NCBI GenBank assembly: GCA_016808115.1 | Contig: JAEQBH010003870.1 | Coordinates: forward strand, 1-64,000 | From: Tetrastigma voinierianum | Lineage: Eukaryota > Streptophyta > Magnoliopsida > Vitales > Vitaceae | Length of the DNA stretch: 64,000 bases | Reading direction: 5' to 3' | In this document: positions 33,891 through 44,769 of the stretch, one piece after another | Layout: every line of letters begins with the position of its first letter | Position numbering within the stretch: the first letter of the stretch is position 1 | Notes under the pieces: generated by a model | What the model was told of the DNA's origin: nothing | Database searches by the model: none | Seen by the model: only the letters and a program-made list of their open reading frames with translations | Translations under genes and position numbers: made by a program

Positions 33891-34960
33891 ATGAGGTTAG
33901 TGAATGACGATTTTCCTGATGAGCAACTCTTAGCTATTGAAGACAAGAGGGCGGTTCCATGGTTTGCAGATTACTTGAATTATTTGGTAGCCAAGGTAAT
34001 CCCTCCGGAATTTAGCTATCAACAAAAAAAGAGGTTTTTCGCACACTTGAAACCTTCTTATTGGGAGGAGCCCGATTCTCACGGACATTGCGTGTTGACC
34101 AGAGTGATCCCGGAGATGTGTGCTAGAAGTAAATAGGCATTATTTTGAACCCTTGACACACTTTACCATGGTGGACATTTGATCTTGACAAACAGCGGCT
34201 AAGGTGCTTGATCAGACCTGCTGGCTACCTTATTCGAGGATGCTCATCATTTTATCCACATGTGACAAATGTCGGCCGAATGAGGCGTTTCTAAAAGGAC
34301 GAGCAGCGGCCATCAGTCTGGAAGTAGAAGCCCGATTTGATTTATAGGGGATGGATTTCATGGGACCATTTCCCCATCTTATAACAACCTGTACATCTTG
34401 CTGGCAGTAGATTATGTCTCGAAGTGGGTTGAAGCAATTCAGGCCGCCTTGCGATGCCAAGGTAGTGGCTCGATTTCTTGCTGACCACATATTCGCGATT
34501 CGGCACTCCTCGAGCAGCGATCCACGAATAACGGTACTCATTTACGCAATAAGATGATCGGCCAGTCTTACAAGTATGGGGTGCGCCATCGTACATCCCT
34601 TGCATATCACCCAGTGATCGAATGGCGACGAGAGTATCAAATCAAGAAATTAAGTCTATTACGGAGAAACGAGTTAAGCGTTCGGGAAATTTGGTAAGAT
34701 TGAAGATGCACTGCGGGCATAGGAACGGCATTAAAACACCCTTGGGTATGTTGCCCTTTAGAATTGTTATGTGAAGCATGCCACTGCCGGTGGAATTGGA
34801 GCCTCCGAGCCCTCTTGGGCGGCTCGCGATTGAATTTATGGGCCAGTACACTAGGCCGGTGAGAAGCAAGCACACTACGACTGAACAGGAAGCCCCAAAC
34901 AAGGTCGAGACGAAGCTCGTGAAAATGCCCGCATTCTGAGAAGGACAAAAAGCCTAGCCA
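33888..34960 (+). pseudogene. G3 integrase and its N-terminal linker
   Basis: The 82-codon open frame at 33888-34133 begins at ATG and reads NDDFPDEQLLAIEDK, WFADYLNYLVAKVIPPEFSYQQKKRFF: the Athila linker before integrase. Zinc-binding traces follow. GMDFMGPFP (first catalytic Asp) lies near 34349-34375, then NNLYILLAVDYVSKWVEAI at 34382-34440, CDAKVVARFLADHIFA near 34450-34500, and NRAIKSITEKRV-like and GMLPFRIVM-like sequence at 34640-34770. The C-terminal part to 34960 is Lys/Arg-rich and shifted. Not functional. Confidence 0.85.
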
Positions 34961-35009
34961 CGATAAACATATGCAGGGAAGGGGTCGAGCGGGACCTTGA
35001 GGTCCTCTT

Positions 35010-35340
35010 GTTTAATTCGAGTCTCAAACTTTCTGGGAAGTGGAAATTACAGATGGTCGGGACCTTCCTGATGACCAGGTCTTTCCACATGGAGAGGCGA
35101 AGGTTACGCATCACGAGAAAGGAACATTCCACGAGTTAACACACAACGGTTGGTAGGTATTTTTGGGGCGAGTTCCATGCGGATCGCGGACCATTCCATT
35201 GACCATCGAATGAGTCTGATGAAGTGGTCATAGGAGCTAGGGTTCAGAGCACATTGAGATTCAGAGCCGTCGAGCTAACGACATTAAACATAACTCTTGG
35301 GAGGCAACTAAGTTTTCTTGAAATTTCTTTCTATGGTTGA
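35010..35340 (+). other. G3 post-integrase segment
   Basis: A CTTGGGAGGCAACTAAG block at 35296-35315 resembles a conserved non-coding motif that follows pol in Athila-type elements. Preceding sequence is a decayed end of the polyprotein. No separate gene. Confidence 0.4.
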
Positions 35341-35552
35341 TTTTTAGTGTTTGTTTTAAGTTTATTTTTGTTTGTTTTACGTAAAATGTCGAATCTCCTT
35401 TTGGATGTACATTTTAGGGACGCAATCGAAAATGATAATGGAGGATCATATTTCGAAATTCACTTGAGGAAGTTCGAAGTCTGAGTACCTTGGGAGTTTT
35501 CTTTTACCTTAGTCCATTGTTAAATATTTTACATTTTGGGCTTTCTCTGTCA
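35341..35552. other. G3 3' region, no gene
   Basis: T-rich sequence leading into the GC-rich repeat. No coding signal. Confidence 0.5.
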
Positions 35553-35975
35553 CGTCGCGACATTGGATTTCCAGCGTCGCTGACGTTGAAGCTATCGCTG
35601 ACGTTGAGGCGTCACTCGTCGGTTTGACCCTCTCTAGAGCGTCGTGGCGATTGGATCTCGGCTCATCAGCGGTTGGTTTTAGACCTGCTTCTCTGGAGCG
35701 TCGCTGGCGTTGGATCCTAACGTCACGACGTCATTTTTGTACTCCTCACGGGCGTCGGCGTTGGATCTGGCGTCGCGGCGTTGGTTTGCTCTCCTGCGGA
35801 GCGTCGTGACGTTGGATCTCAGCGTCGGCGTTGGTTTTATACTCCTGCGGAGCGTCGTGGCGTTGGATCTGCGTCGCTGGCGTTGGTTTTAATCACTCCG
35901 GAGCGTCGTGGCGTTAGGTCTCAACATCGCGGCGCGATTGTTTGCTTTCTCTCGGCGCGTCGCGGCGGTGAAACA
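35553..35975 (+). repeat. GC-rich minisatellite (GCGTCGCGGCGTTGG units)
   Basis: Units of about 50-60 bases built from GAGCGTCGTGGCGTTGGATCT, AGCGTCGCGGCGTTGG and TTTGCTCTCCTGCG repeat at least seven times with drift. Related motifs occur in both LTRs (28763-28895 and 39108-39295). The several ORFs over it are frames of the repeat and not genes. Confidence 0.85.
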
Positions 35976-36439
35976 CTGTTTAAGGCGAAAACACCCTCAT
36001 TTTGCTCTTACCCTTTTTTTTCCTCCTGGCCTGAACCCTATTGCCCCTGTCGTCATCCCCATCGTCGTCCCTGCCAAAATCCACTCCCATCGGAGGCCAT
36101 TGTTTTGCCCTCTGACTACCTCGCCGATTTTGCTACACCTATTCACGCATTACCAGTCCATTGTCCCTGTCTCACTCCTTCCACATCCCGCCTTGGTGTT
36201 CTTGACTAGGATAGGTTTAGATCATTCACATTAGTCCCCAGTCCTCGTGTTTGGTCTAGTTTGGCCCAGGTAGGATTATTTGTTACTTACAGGGTTGTGT
36301 CTCCACCCTTATTTGCTTATTTGGTCTTAGTTTTCATAGTGCACCTTAGGTGCTCGACATATTGTCTAGACCATCTGGGCGTGGCCCCTTGGTGCCATTT
36401 GTTCCAGAGTACTCTTAGGAGCTTAGGTACTTTGCTTTA

Positions 36440-37240
36440 TGTCGAGTAAGGCAGAACACCTTAAGCGGGATGGTTGTGAGGACCCAGGCCCGGAGCTTCG
36501 GCGTCATGCGGTTTTGTTAACAAAGTCTTGCATCCGTCGGTTCCGGCACCATCTGTAAACCGGTCCTTTATCGAAGAAAGGGCTTCCACCACCCAGACGA
36601 CTTCTTTCTCAAGACTGGCTACGGCGAGGATGGCGGCGCTTTGCGACCACACTCGTCCGGTTGCGATGAGTGTGGTGCGAGAATTCTCTGCCGACCTCAC
36701 CTCCCGCGTCGTCGAAGGTCGGGTCCGGTGTGGTGTGGAAGCTTCGGTCTTAGTCTATCGACCCGATTTATAATCTTGATCGCTGTCACGGGGACCTTTG
36801 ATGTTTCTACGGCGACGTTCTGCAGTCCCACGTTGGGTCTTGACAAAATGGGGTGAGTGGAAGTTCAACAATGATGGGCCGTGCGTCCACTTGAGGCAAA
36901 GCATTTGGCTATGTCCCCAGTGCGGCATCGCACTTCGTCACGTGGCGTCTCATTCAGGCGGCGAGCGTTATTGTGGTGATTACTTGGCGTGCTACTTTCG
37001 ATTATCCATCATTGGGATGTTCCATTGATGTTGATGGTTATAGAAAGGATGCCATCACCATAAGCGGAATAAGATGAACTTGGGGCACCCTTTCCTCATT
37101 TACGGCCTATCTGAAGCAATAGGGGTACATAGATATTCTTGGCGTAGCTACAGTCAAAACTATATGATTCTGCTGAGACAAGCCCAGGTGTACCAGCTGA
37201 AGTTATGATTCAGGCCATGAGCCCTCGGACGAGGAAGAGC
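36440..37240 (+). pseudogene. ORF remnant resembling the 'putative plant transposon protein' domain family
   Basis: Pieces in sequence, across frame changes: SFIEERA near 36557; VVREFSADLTSRVVEGRVR at 36670-36726; a GEWKFNNDG block near 36850-36877 in the next frame; a region matching the usual RHA..H.GGER stretch at about 36930-36970; and NLGHPFLIYGLSEAIGVHRYS at 37075-37140. That order is the signature of the domain Pfam calls a putative plant transposon protein (PF20167, as I recall it). The same family is seen at 63536-64000. Here it lies between integrase and the 3' LTR, the place of env-like frames in Athila. Its molecular function is unknown. It is frameshifted and dead. Confidence 0.65.
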
Positions 37241-38205
37241 TCCACGACTATCAGGCCTGCTTTAGACTCACAGGCGATCGGGTGACATTAGAGCGATCCT
37301 CTGCTCACCCTGCCACCACCACCACCCACCTCGGCCCAGGCCTGGAGCTTGGTCCCAAATCGATCCCTTTTGACTTAGAGGACCGGTGCTCGCCCTTGCG
37401 GCAGTGCGATGCAGGATGAGACCCGGGAGCACAGTTCTCCTTGAGGATATGGAGGCCCTTGACATCGCGTGCGGTTTTGGCTGACGGTATATTCTCAGCG
37501 ACAATCCCTTGTTGAAACGCGACTTCTTGCACACCACCAGCCGTAGCGCCACCACCCGCGATGACTGTTCGATCACCAGGGGAGTTCCCTTCACCTTATC
37601 ATGTTCTTTTATTGCCAGTGAGGACACTGAGTACTTTTGTTTGGGGGGGGTGTAGGTGGTGATCGGGTTTTTATTAGATTAGTATTGTTTTGTGATGGTT
37701 TTTTTTTTTTTCGTATTTGTGTTGTAGTTTAGTTTCGTTTACGCGTGTTAGTTTGTGTTTCAGTTTAGTTTCATTTACGCTTGTTCATTTTAGGTCGTCG
37801 AGTCGTGTGTTTAGTTCCTGTTTGTGTTTTTGGTAGATCATATCTATGTTTAGTGGTGTTTAGGTAGTTTGTGTGTGTGTTGCCATGTTTGAGAGTCGAA
37901 GATCACTTTTGGGCCGAATCACTATTACCATGGAAAACAGTGTATACCTCTAAAAGAGGATTCATTGGGTGTTTGATGCTCGGGAATTAGGTTGAATATG
38001 TAGGGAGGCATAGTGAATCACCTCCGGATATTCAATAAACTGTTTCTCAATGAGCCTAATACACTCACACACAGATGATCTCTAGGGTATGCTTAGATCT
38101 TAGAACAGGCTACTAAGATTAAACAAACCTGGGAGTCTCTAAACGAAAGAGATGGGACACTTCGTTAATAAAGAGGATTACCTTGGGGCAAAATAAAATA
38201 AATAA

Positions 38206-38208
<3 letters not shown>
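37241..38208. other. G3 3' untranslated region, no gene seen
   Basis: Contains a G-run with a purine bias (TTTGGGGGGGGTGTAGG at 37639-37655), T-rich GTTTAGTTTCGTTTACG repeats at 37715-37800, and no persuasive coding frame. Confidence 0.55.

Positions 38209-38261
<53 letters not shown>
38209..38261 (+). repeat. (TA)n microsatellite
   Basis: About 26 uninterrupted TA units. Overlapping Tyr/Ile frames are artefacts. Confidence 0.97.
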
Positions 38262-38264
<3 letters not shown>

Positions 38265-38922
38265 GGCATAGAATAAGTGGGATCTTCAAATCGAATCCAA
38301 GACACGATTCGAGGGCCTTTGAAAGCCAATGCCTTGAGCCAAGCGTAGAAGTCATTGACTTCACTACCGTTGCGGGGACCAAAGATGGAAGTTTCCCACG
38401 ACAGGGCCCTTGGGTTTAGTTGGTGTTGAGGGAGGCGAATGCCGGTGCTCTTAATCCAGCGGTGAAGTCTGGCCAGCTCATGAACACTTAGCATAAACTT
38501 ACGAGCACTAGTTTTGTTTGATGTTATGAGTAGGTATGTCAGGAAAGCAAATGGTGCGTTTCTATCATTTCGTAGTTAGATTTTCCCAATTAGGTGAGTT
38601 GAACTCAAGTTTGGGGGCGTCAGAACCTAGGTATAAACTAGAGGTCATTTATTCAAAGCACGTAGGTTCCTTGGGAAAGGTTATTTAATACCTTGGAGGA
38701 TGAGGCATTAGTCAATTACACAGATTTCAATCTAATTATTTCGAAAGTCGAACACCACTTGCGAATCCACTGAGACCGAACAAAATGGAAAAAAGTGTGA
38801 GTGGTGATTTTATCCCTACATCTATCGTATGTGTGCGTATCCTAGTGTTAGGCTATAGTATGTGGGTGTGTGTCGGAGTTAAGTCAGTTCTTGAGGACAA
38901 GCGAAGCTAAGACTGGGGAGTG
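38262..38922. other. G3 3' untranslated region up to the 3' LTR
   Basis: A 109-codon minus-strand frame (38165-38494) contains the non-repetitive stretch NGSEVNDFYAWLKALAFKGP but also runs through the TA repeat; I do not recognise it. GCTAAGACTGGGGAGTG at 38906-38922 is the probable polypurine tract. Confidence 0.45.
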
Positions 38923-40154
38923 TGATGAGTGCCTAAAACACTCATGCCAAACCCGCGTCTATCTTACATTTTTAGCTTTATTTTATATTTAAATTAAGTA
39001 TTATTTATGGCCCCGAGCATCGATTTTTTGTAGTGTGTGAGCTGCGGGTGGAGCGGGGTTTTTAAATGCATTTTGAATCAGAGGGTGGAAGTGCATAAAG
39101 TTTGTACAGAGCGTCGACGTTCCCCGCGTTAATGGCGTTCAAAGTGTGACGTTCCCACGTCAGCGTTCTGTCGTGGCGTCCTAGCGTCGCTGACGTTAGA
39201 TCGACAAATGTAGAAGTCGACAAGCGACAGCGTCGCGATGTCTCGGCGTCGCGGCGATCAGCGATGTCTCAACGTCGCGGCGTCGCGGCGTCGGTAGCGA
39301 TTCTGCCTCTCCATCATTAAAAGCAAGGGACCCGAGTCGAGGCACATGTCGAAGATCGTCTGAGCAGAACTGAAATCGAGAGCGTGACGACCTTGATCTT
39401 GAAGAGCCCGATTTTTGTATTTTTTTCTTTTTCGGATAAATGCGATGTTTTATAGATTAAATATTGGTGTTCTCATATTCAGTATGTTCTAGATTTATAC
39501 TTAGGGTGTTGTTAAGCCCTGTCACGACTGCATGGATTAAAGATTAGTATTTTATATTATTCAGTTGTTTATAACTTGTTAACATCTGCTTTATATCTGT
39601 GAGTTATTTACATGGTGATGTCACGCGACATTAAGCGTGACTATCTTTGAATATCAAGGTCGAGAGATGAGGATACCCGAGTTTCGAGTAGAGCGACCTT
39701 CGATTGATTCGGTAAATATAGATATTTCGATTAGAGTGGCGATTAAGGTTAGAACATTTAATCATTTGAGATATCGAGTTGGGGTAGAGAGAGATACACT
39801 CGACACTACTAAGCGAGATAGGCGGGATACACCTCGAGAGAGGGTATTTAAATAAGCACGATCACCTAGCCATCAATAAATTATAAATAAAGCTGAATAA
39901 TAACTTCTTTGGAAATAATCCATCAAAAGTGGCGAGGAGACTAATACAGTCTCCGATATCTGATGAATTCATTCGATCGATTAGTTTAGTTTAAATTCGG
40001 ACATTAGTATTTCGTCACCCAAAGCTTGTAATCCGGATAATATTCAAAAGCCAATCTACGTATTCAACACACTTATCACAGTGGATCGATGTCAGTACCA
40101 TAGATTTTCTTATGTTACTTAGGCGCAGCGTGCACTTGCGCACATAGGCGTACA
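38923..40154 (+). repeat. 3' LTR of G3
   Basis: Starts TGATGAGTGCCTAAAACACT. Collinear with 28582-29733, with a somewhat expanded GCGTCGCGG cluster (39108-39295). Ends near GGCGTACA at 40154, where homology with the 5' LTR stops; it may be truncated. Confidence 0.85.
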
Positions 40155-40229
40155 TATATACACACCACACTTTTGGCCTATCATGCTTCTCCATATTGGG
40201 CTTCAACTCCTCACCACTTTCGGCCACCA

Positions 40230-41053
40230 CGGAGTCCGATCTCTCCCATTAATCTGATAAATTTTGGCGGGAAGCTTTGTATCTGCCTCTTTTCTTCTGC
40301 TTCACTTTCTCGTTTTCTTTCCACTTTCTCAGCTGCAGGCACCTCAGGGATAATATTTCGGAGGATGACATAGAACCTTTTCTCCTTGAGTAGGGTCACT
40401 TGGCCACGGGATCTAGAAGCGAAAATGAGAGTTCCCAGATTTTCACATAAGTACTCAACGTCATCTGTGTTCTCCTTTTATTAGGTTTAGATCCCGCCGA
40501 TTCGTATTGAATGGTCGATTACTTGGTAATCTTTAGTGCTCACTTGATGCTTATTACTAGATCTCGTGATGTTCATTAGTTACCATTTATTTCCATTGTA
40601 ATGTAGTCAGGAGACTCGTTTGCTACGGCGAGAACATTAATGGCGGTGAATGTCATTTTGAGAGATTTAATAAGGGTTAGTTTTCGCTACATGAAGATCC
40701 GATTCGGGAGATGACTATAGGTCACCCTCCCCAACGCGAGGAAAGGACCCTGGAAATCCTCATTTACCCTAGAGACTTAACCCCAGTGATCCAATGCTTT
40801 AAGAAGCCTTCTATTTTACATTTTTACTTATTTAAATTTCAGTTTTCCAAACATTAAACCCCCCTGTTTTTACCAAAACCCTGAAATCCAAAACAAATTC
40901 AGTTTTTTGAGCCAATTGCAAATCATTTGTGCGAAAACCCAGCCCTGTGTTCGACCCTAGAACCGCTATACTGTAGTAGCTTTGCTACGACAGTAGGAGG
41001 AATTTAGGATATAAATATTGTTGATTCTGGTACACCTACTGTGGCACGAATCA
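40230..41053 (+). repeat. X-family LTR X7, forward, 5' truncated
   Basis: Its reverse complement matches X LTRs at 41060-42137 and 50018-51373. It ends GTGGCACGAATCA at 41053, followed by AATGGC, the first bases of an X-type primer site, so it was once a 5' LTR whose internal region has been deleted. The X start (TGATTAGTGC) is missing; the left limit is about 40230. Confidence 0.7.
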
Positions 41054-41430
41054 AATGGCTTCCAGGGTCCTTTCCTCGCGTTGGGGAGGATGACCTATAG
41101 TCATCTCCCGAACCAGATCTTCATGTAGCTATAAAAACTAACCCTTATTAAATCTCTCTGAAAATGGCATTCACTAGCCATTAATGTTCTCAGTCAGTGC
41201 AAACGAGTCTCCTTGACTCACATTACAATGGGTAATAAATGGTAACTAATGAACATCACTAGATCTAGTAATAAGCATCAAGTGAGCACTAAAAGATTAC
41301 CAAGTATTGACCATTCAACATGAATTGAAGGGATCTAAACCTAGAGTAAAAGGAGAACACAGATGACAGTGAGTACCTGCGTGAAAAATGGGGAACTCCT
41401 CATTTTTCTCTAGATCCACGTCTTGATGAC
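40390..41430. repeat. Large inverted repeat made by two X LTRs
   Basis: Arms of about 365 bases, 40390-40755 and 41060-41430, are reverse complements with mostly single-base differences (roughly 88-90% by eye). The inner ends are identical for over 25 bases, from TTCCAGGGTCCTTTCC. The spacer is about 300 bases. A transcript through it could fold into a long hairpin. Confidence 0.85.
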
Positions 41431-42137
41431 CTACACTTGAGGCGAGAGGTTACAGCCACCCGTCCTCAGGGATTGTCATCCTCGGTGTTTTGGCTAGTGA
41501 GAAGTGGAAAGAAAATGAGAAAATGGGAGAGAAAAGAAGAAAAGCGGGAAAGCTGGGCCGTCCAGCGGATTTATTTCCTCGAAAAAAAGTCCCCTTTTAC
41601 AGTGTATACAAATGACTTATATATGCTAAGGCAACGAAAATTACGAAAATCAGCAAAAAGCATTTACTTGTTACAAGAGACCAATGGGAAGAAATCAAGA
41701 GGAGCAACGAAAACTTGAAGCGAGCGTAGGAATTCATGAGGCGGGATGAACAATGCAAAGGAGGCATGAACAGTGGCAAGCATGAAGAAAATTTCGCAAC
41801 CTGCGAAATTCTGCAGGTTGTGAAATTTTCACAATCCTTCAAAAGTCCACTGCTTCCCTTTTTCTTCTACTTTCTGCTCCTCTTTCCTTGGATTTTCTGC
41901 TCTTCTTTCCTTCTGGTCTATGATATGCAACGCTGAGTTTGACTCGAATTCTTCGTGATCGACTCAACAATTTTGGCATAAATAGCGTGCAAAAACTACA
42001 AAATTAGCCACAAAATGCGATCAGTAGAATAGCAGGGACCTTAATGTACAAATTGGATTAATTACGCTGATTAGTACCTGAAAAGTGCAAACACACCCAA
42101 TAAACGGGGTTGAAATAGCACTTTTTGACCCTAATCA
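41060..42137 (-). repeat. 3' LTR of G2 (X4), truncated
   Basis: Its right edge, AATAGCACTTTTTGACC..TAATCA, is the X LTR start on the minus strand. It is collinear with 50340-51373. Its far end is lost at 41060, where it abuts X7. It contains GCGAAATT-type motifs at 41797-41840. Confidence 0.8.
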
Positions 42138-44500
42138 CACTGACCTACACATTCTTTAGTCTCTTACTTGATGAAGAAATAAAGAAGAAAGAGAGCATAC
42201 AAAGCGATAACAAAATGATGTTCCCAAAAATGGTATTTGAAAGGTTGTGAATGATGATGCACAACAGCAATGAGAATCATCGAAACCCTTGCCCAATAAC
42301 TATCTCGAGAGAATGAATGCCATACAAAATTGAGTATCAAAAGAGCTTCCTTCTCAAAGACTCAACCTGGAACTTCCACCAAAATCTAAGTGTTTGTTTG
42401 ATCAGTCCTTAACAATAAGTGTGTTGCCTCTCCCCGACAATTTCTTTATGTCACCTGGCAGCTCTTGACTAAATAGATCAGGACCCACTCTTGTTCACAA
42501 CTCTTTTGTGTTGTAGGGGTGCGTGTTGAGAATCCAGCCTCACGAAGTCATGTAACCCAGGGATCATAGATGACTCCTGACGATTAAGGCTTAGGGCACC
42601 CGATTTATAAGGATCTTTGACCCGAGTAACTCTTCGGGTTTCACCCCGAACTCGAATGATTTTGAGACTCCGGCTTTACAACTTGCTCAACTCCACCCCA
42701 TTCACCCATGTAGCGAGCCTTAGAGTCGGTGGCTCGACAATTGGCAAGACACCCCGGGCTAAAGGCTTTCTCCATATATACCCCTCGAGATAGTGCTTTC
42801 GGGTTTAATGACGTTGCGGATTTTTCTTCTTTCTTTTCTTTTCTTTTTCTTTTTGTTTTTGTTTTTCTCTTTTTCTCTCTTTTTTTTTTTTTTTTTTTGG
42901 AACATACATTGGCCTTCATTTCATGGGGGTCCTTAACCTATTAAAGGTAGTCAACGAAACTAGGGTAGGTTTTGCAAAGTTTAGGAGGTAAGTAGTTCTT
43001 GACTGTTATTTGGCGTGTGCTTATTGGTTAGCTAAAGGTGGAAGAAAAGGTCGAAATATGAGAATTCAGCTAATCATCCCTTTCGACTAACCGTGGAATC
43101 AATCTAACATTAGCAGACTTGGGCGATGTTTCAATTTTTCAAGCTGCGAAATTTGCGTGGCTCTACAAAAAAATGGAGTGCGAAATGGGTGCAAGTTTTG
43201 AATTGAAAAAGTAAGGCTTTGTATAGTACTTGACTTCTAAAGGAAAACAGCCCAGAAAACCAGCAAGCCACTAAACATAACAAAAATGGTTTGCTCAAAA
43301 TAGTAACAAAAACATAAATAAATGCCACTTCCTTTGCTAACTCTCCCTGACAGCGTCACATTGTATCGCTTGTGGGGCTTGGATTGGAAAGTTAGAAGGA
43401 AGTGCTACCTCCTTGATGAAATATATTCGTTGTTGGATAGGAGACTTCGCAAGCTTTCCATCGACACCTTATTCACTCCGTTTGGGCTTCAAATAAACAA
43501 GTTAGGAGAAGAAAAGAGAGGAAAAAAGTGACCAGTTGGAGAATTTTTAACATTACACCTTTATAATAATTTTAAAAGTGTTCTTTTTGGCTATATTTGG
43601 ATTCTACACTCTCTAAGCTTTCCAACGGTACCAAAAACGCCTAAAACGGAGTTCAAATGAGAAAGTTATGAGCGAAACAAAATGAGGGTGCAGTTCACAG
43701 GCTGCGAAAATTCGCAACCTTGCGAAAATTTATATATATATATGAGAGACAATTTTTTTTTTATATATAAATAAATAAATATATCATAAAAGGCAAAACG
43801 GAATAATGCTAGTTTATGTGAAAAAACAAAAGCAAGCGAGCAACATACAAGGAGCGGTGGGAGGCTGAAATTTCGCGGAGTTGCGAAATTTCGGAGCTGG
43901 TGCGGGTTGCGAAATTTATGAGGCTGCGAAATTTCACGAAACTGCGAAATTTGCAACCTCTGAAAGAATTCGCAAGGTGCGAAATTTTAAGGTGAGCTTA
44001 CGTACTTAAAAATTTGACACGCAAAAAATAAACCTGAAAAAAATTAAGAAAAATCACAAAGATTAAAAAAAATAGAGTGAGCAAAATTAACTTAAAATGA
44101 AAGATAATCTAAAAAGAAAAATTAAATAAATGACAAACAAACTTAAAGTAAATCAAATAAAAGTCTAACAAAATTGGAGTGGTTTCTATATTACTGCAGA
44201 AACCACTCCCATTTAGGTAGTCCTTCTAGTTCATGGAGGGTCAAGGAGGAGAAGTCCATCCATATGCAGCATGTTGAGCTGCGTGAGTTTAGTTCTGCCT
44301 ACATTTGTAAGCACTCGCATACAGTGGTCTTTGGGGAATCGGTAGTCTTTGGAGGAGTGGCCCGATGCGATTAATTCTTCATCAAGCGCTTCAGCGTTCT
44401 TAAGTCGATTCCTCCTGCCAGGTTGTGAGGCATTATGCTTTCACACTTAGGCGTCAGAGTGAGACCTCCTCTGATTCTGCTCCTGCTCCTCTCACGATTT
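42138..44500 (-). other. G2 internal region downstream of protease: no RT or integrase, with GCGAAATTT motif arrays
   Basis: I find none of the RT, RNase H or integrase signatures here in any frame. The region includes a pyrimidine tract with poly-T at 42825-42898 and, at 43680-43995, repeated GCGAAATTT and TTGCGAAATTTCG motifs. Short ORFs such as 43322-43531 show no family likeness. This is the non-coding body of a non-autonomous element. Confidence 0.6.
43680..43995. repeat. Array of GCGAAATTT half-palindromes
   Basis: GCGAAATTT or its complement AAATTTCGC occurs at least seven times in about 320 bases, several forming the full palindrome GCGAAATTTCGC or close to it. The same motif is scattered in X1 (16870-17090) and X4 (41797-41840). 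Confidence 0.75.
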
Positions 44501-44526
44501 GTGCTTCTTTGCCTAGGTGGAAAATA

Positions 44527-44769
44527 TTAAACTCGAGAATCATATTCTGAAGGTAAAGGCTGCATGACTCCATTCGAATGATTGATTATGGCATTAGATG
44601 TGGCCAAAAATGGCCTCCCAAGTATGATGGGCACTTGGTTAGTGCCCTCTGCCACCGGCTCCATATCGAGAACTACGAAGTCCACCGAATAATAAAATTT
44701 GTCTACCTTCACCAAAACATCCTCAACTATACCTTTAGGAATTTTTACTGATTGATCAGCTAAGGATAG
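44527..44769 (-). pseudogene. G2 aspartic protease, C-terminal part
   Basis: On the minus strand, directly from the edge of LTR E: LADQSVKIPKGIVEDVLVKVDKFYYSVDFVVLD, then VPIILGRPFLATSNAIINHSNGVM. This is the half of the protease after the active site, followed by the start of the link to RT. It continues the frame that is broken at 47744 by solo LTR E. It ends in a stop at 44527, beyond which no RT follows. Confidence 0.85.

Larger units (their letters stand above)
28582..40154 (+). mobile_element. Athila-like Ty3 retrotransposon (G3), inactive
   Basis: The two LTRs share the start TGATGAGTGCCTAAAACACT and collinear sequence for over 1.1 kb (28582-29733 and 38923-40154). Between them lie, in order, a weak gag region, the gag-protease linker, protease, RT, RNase H, integrase, a GC-rich minisatellite, a plant-transposon-domain ORF remnant and a long 3' untranslated region. 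The order and the motifs (VLDMEEDKE, FMDDF, VDYVSKWVEAI) fit Athila. Every domain is frameshifted. I see no clear target duplication. Confidence 0.88.

Noticed and set aside
35624..36234. Several GC-rich ORFs of 60-142 codons
   Set aside because: Frames of the GCGTCGCGG minisatellite; all frames stay open there because the repeat lacks stop codons.
38355..38380. CACTACCGTTGCGGGGACC as a second primer-binding site
   Set aside because: It lies upstream of the 3' LTR inside the 3' region, not next to an LTR 3' end, so similarity to the TGGCGCCGTTGCCGGGGA site is probably fortuitous.
38119..38494. ORFs of 78-109 codons with long Tyr-Ile runs, also at 53348-53560 and 58126-58421
   Set aside because: The runs are translated (TA)n microsatellites.
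40211..40399. 62-codon minus ORF (PEVPAAEKVERKRESEAEEK) as a possible gag piece
   Set aside because: It lies within X7, whose other copies have the same purine-rich stretch as non-coding LTR sequence.
42641..42919. 92-codon Lys-rich ORF on the minus strand
   Set aside because: Encoded by the complement of a pyrimidine/poly-T tract at 42825-42898.
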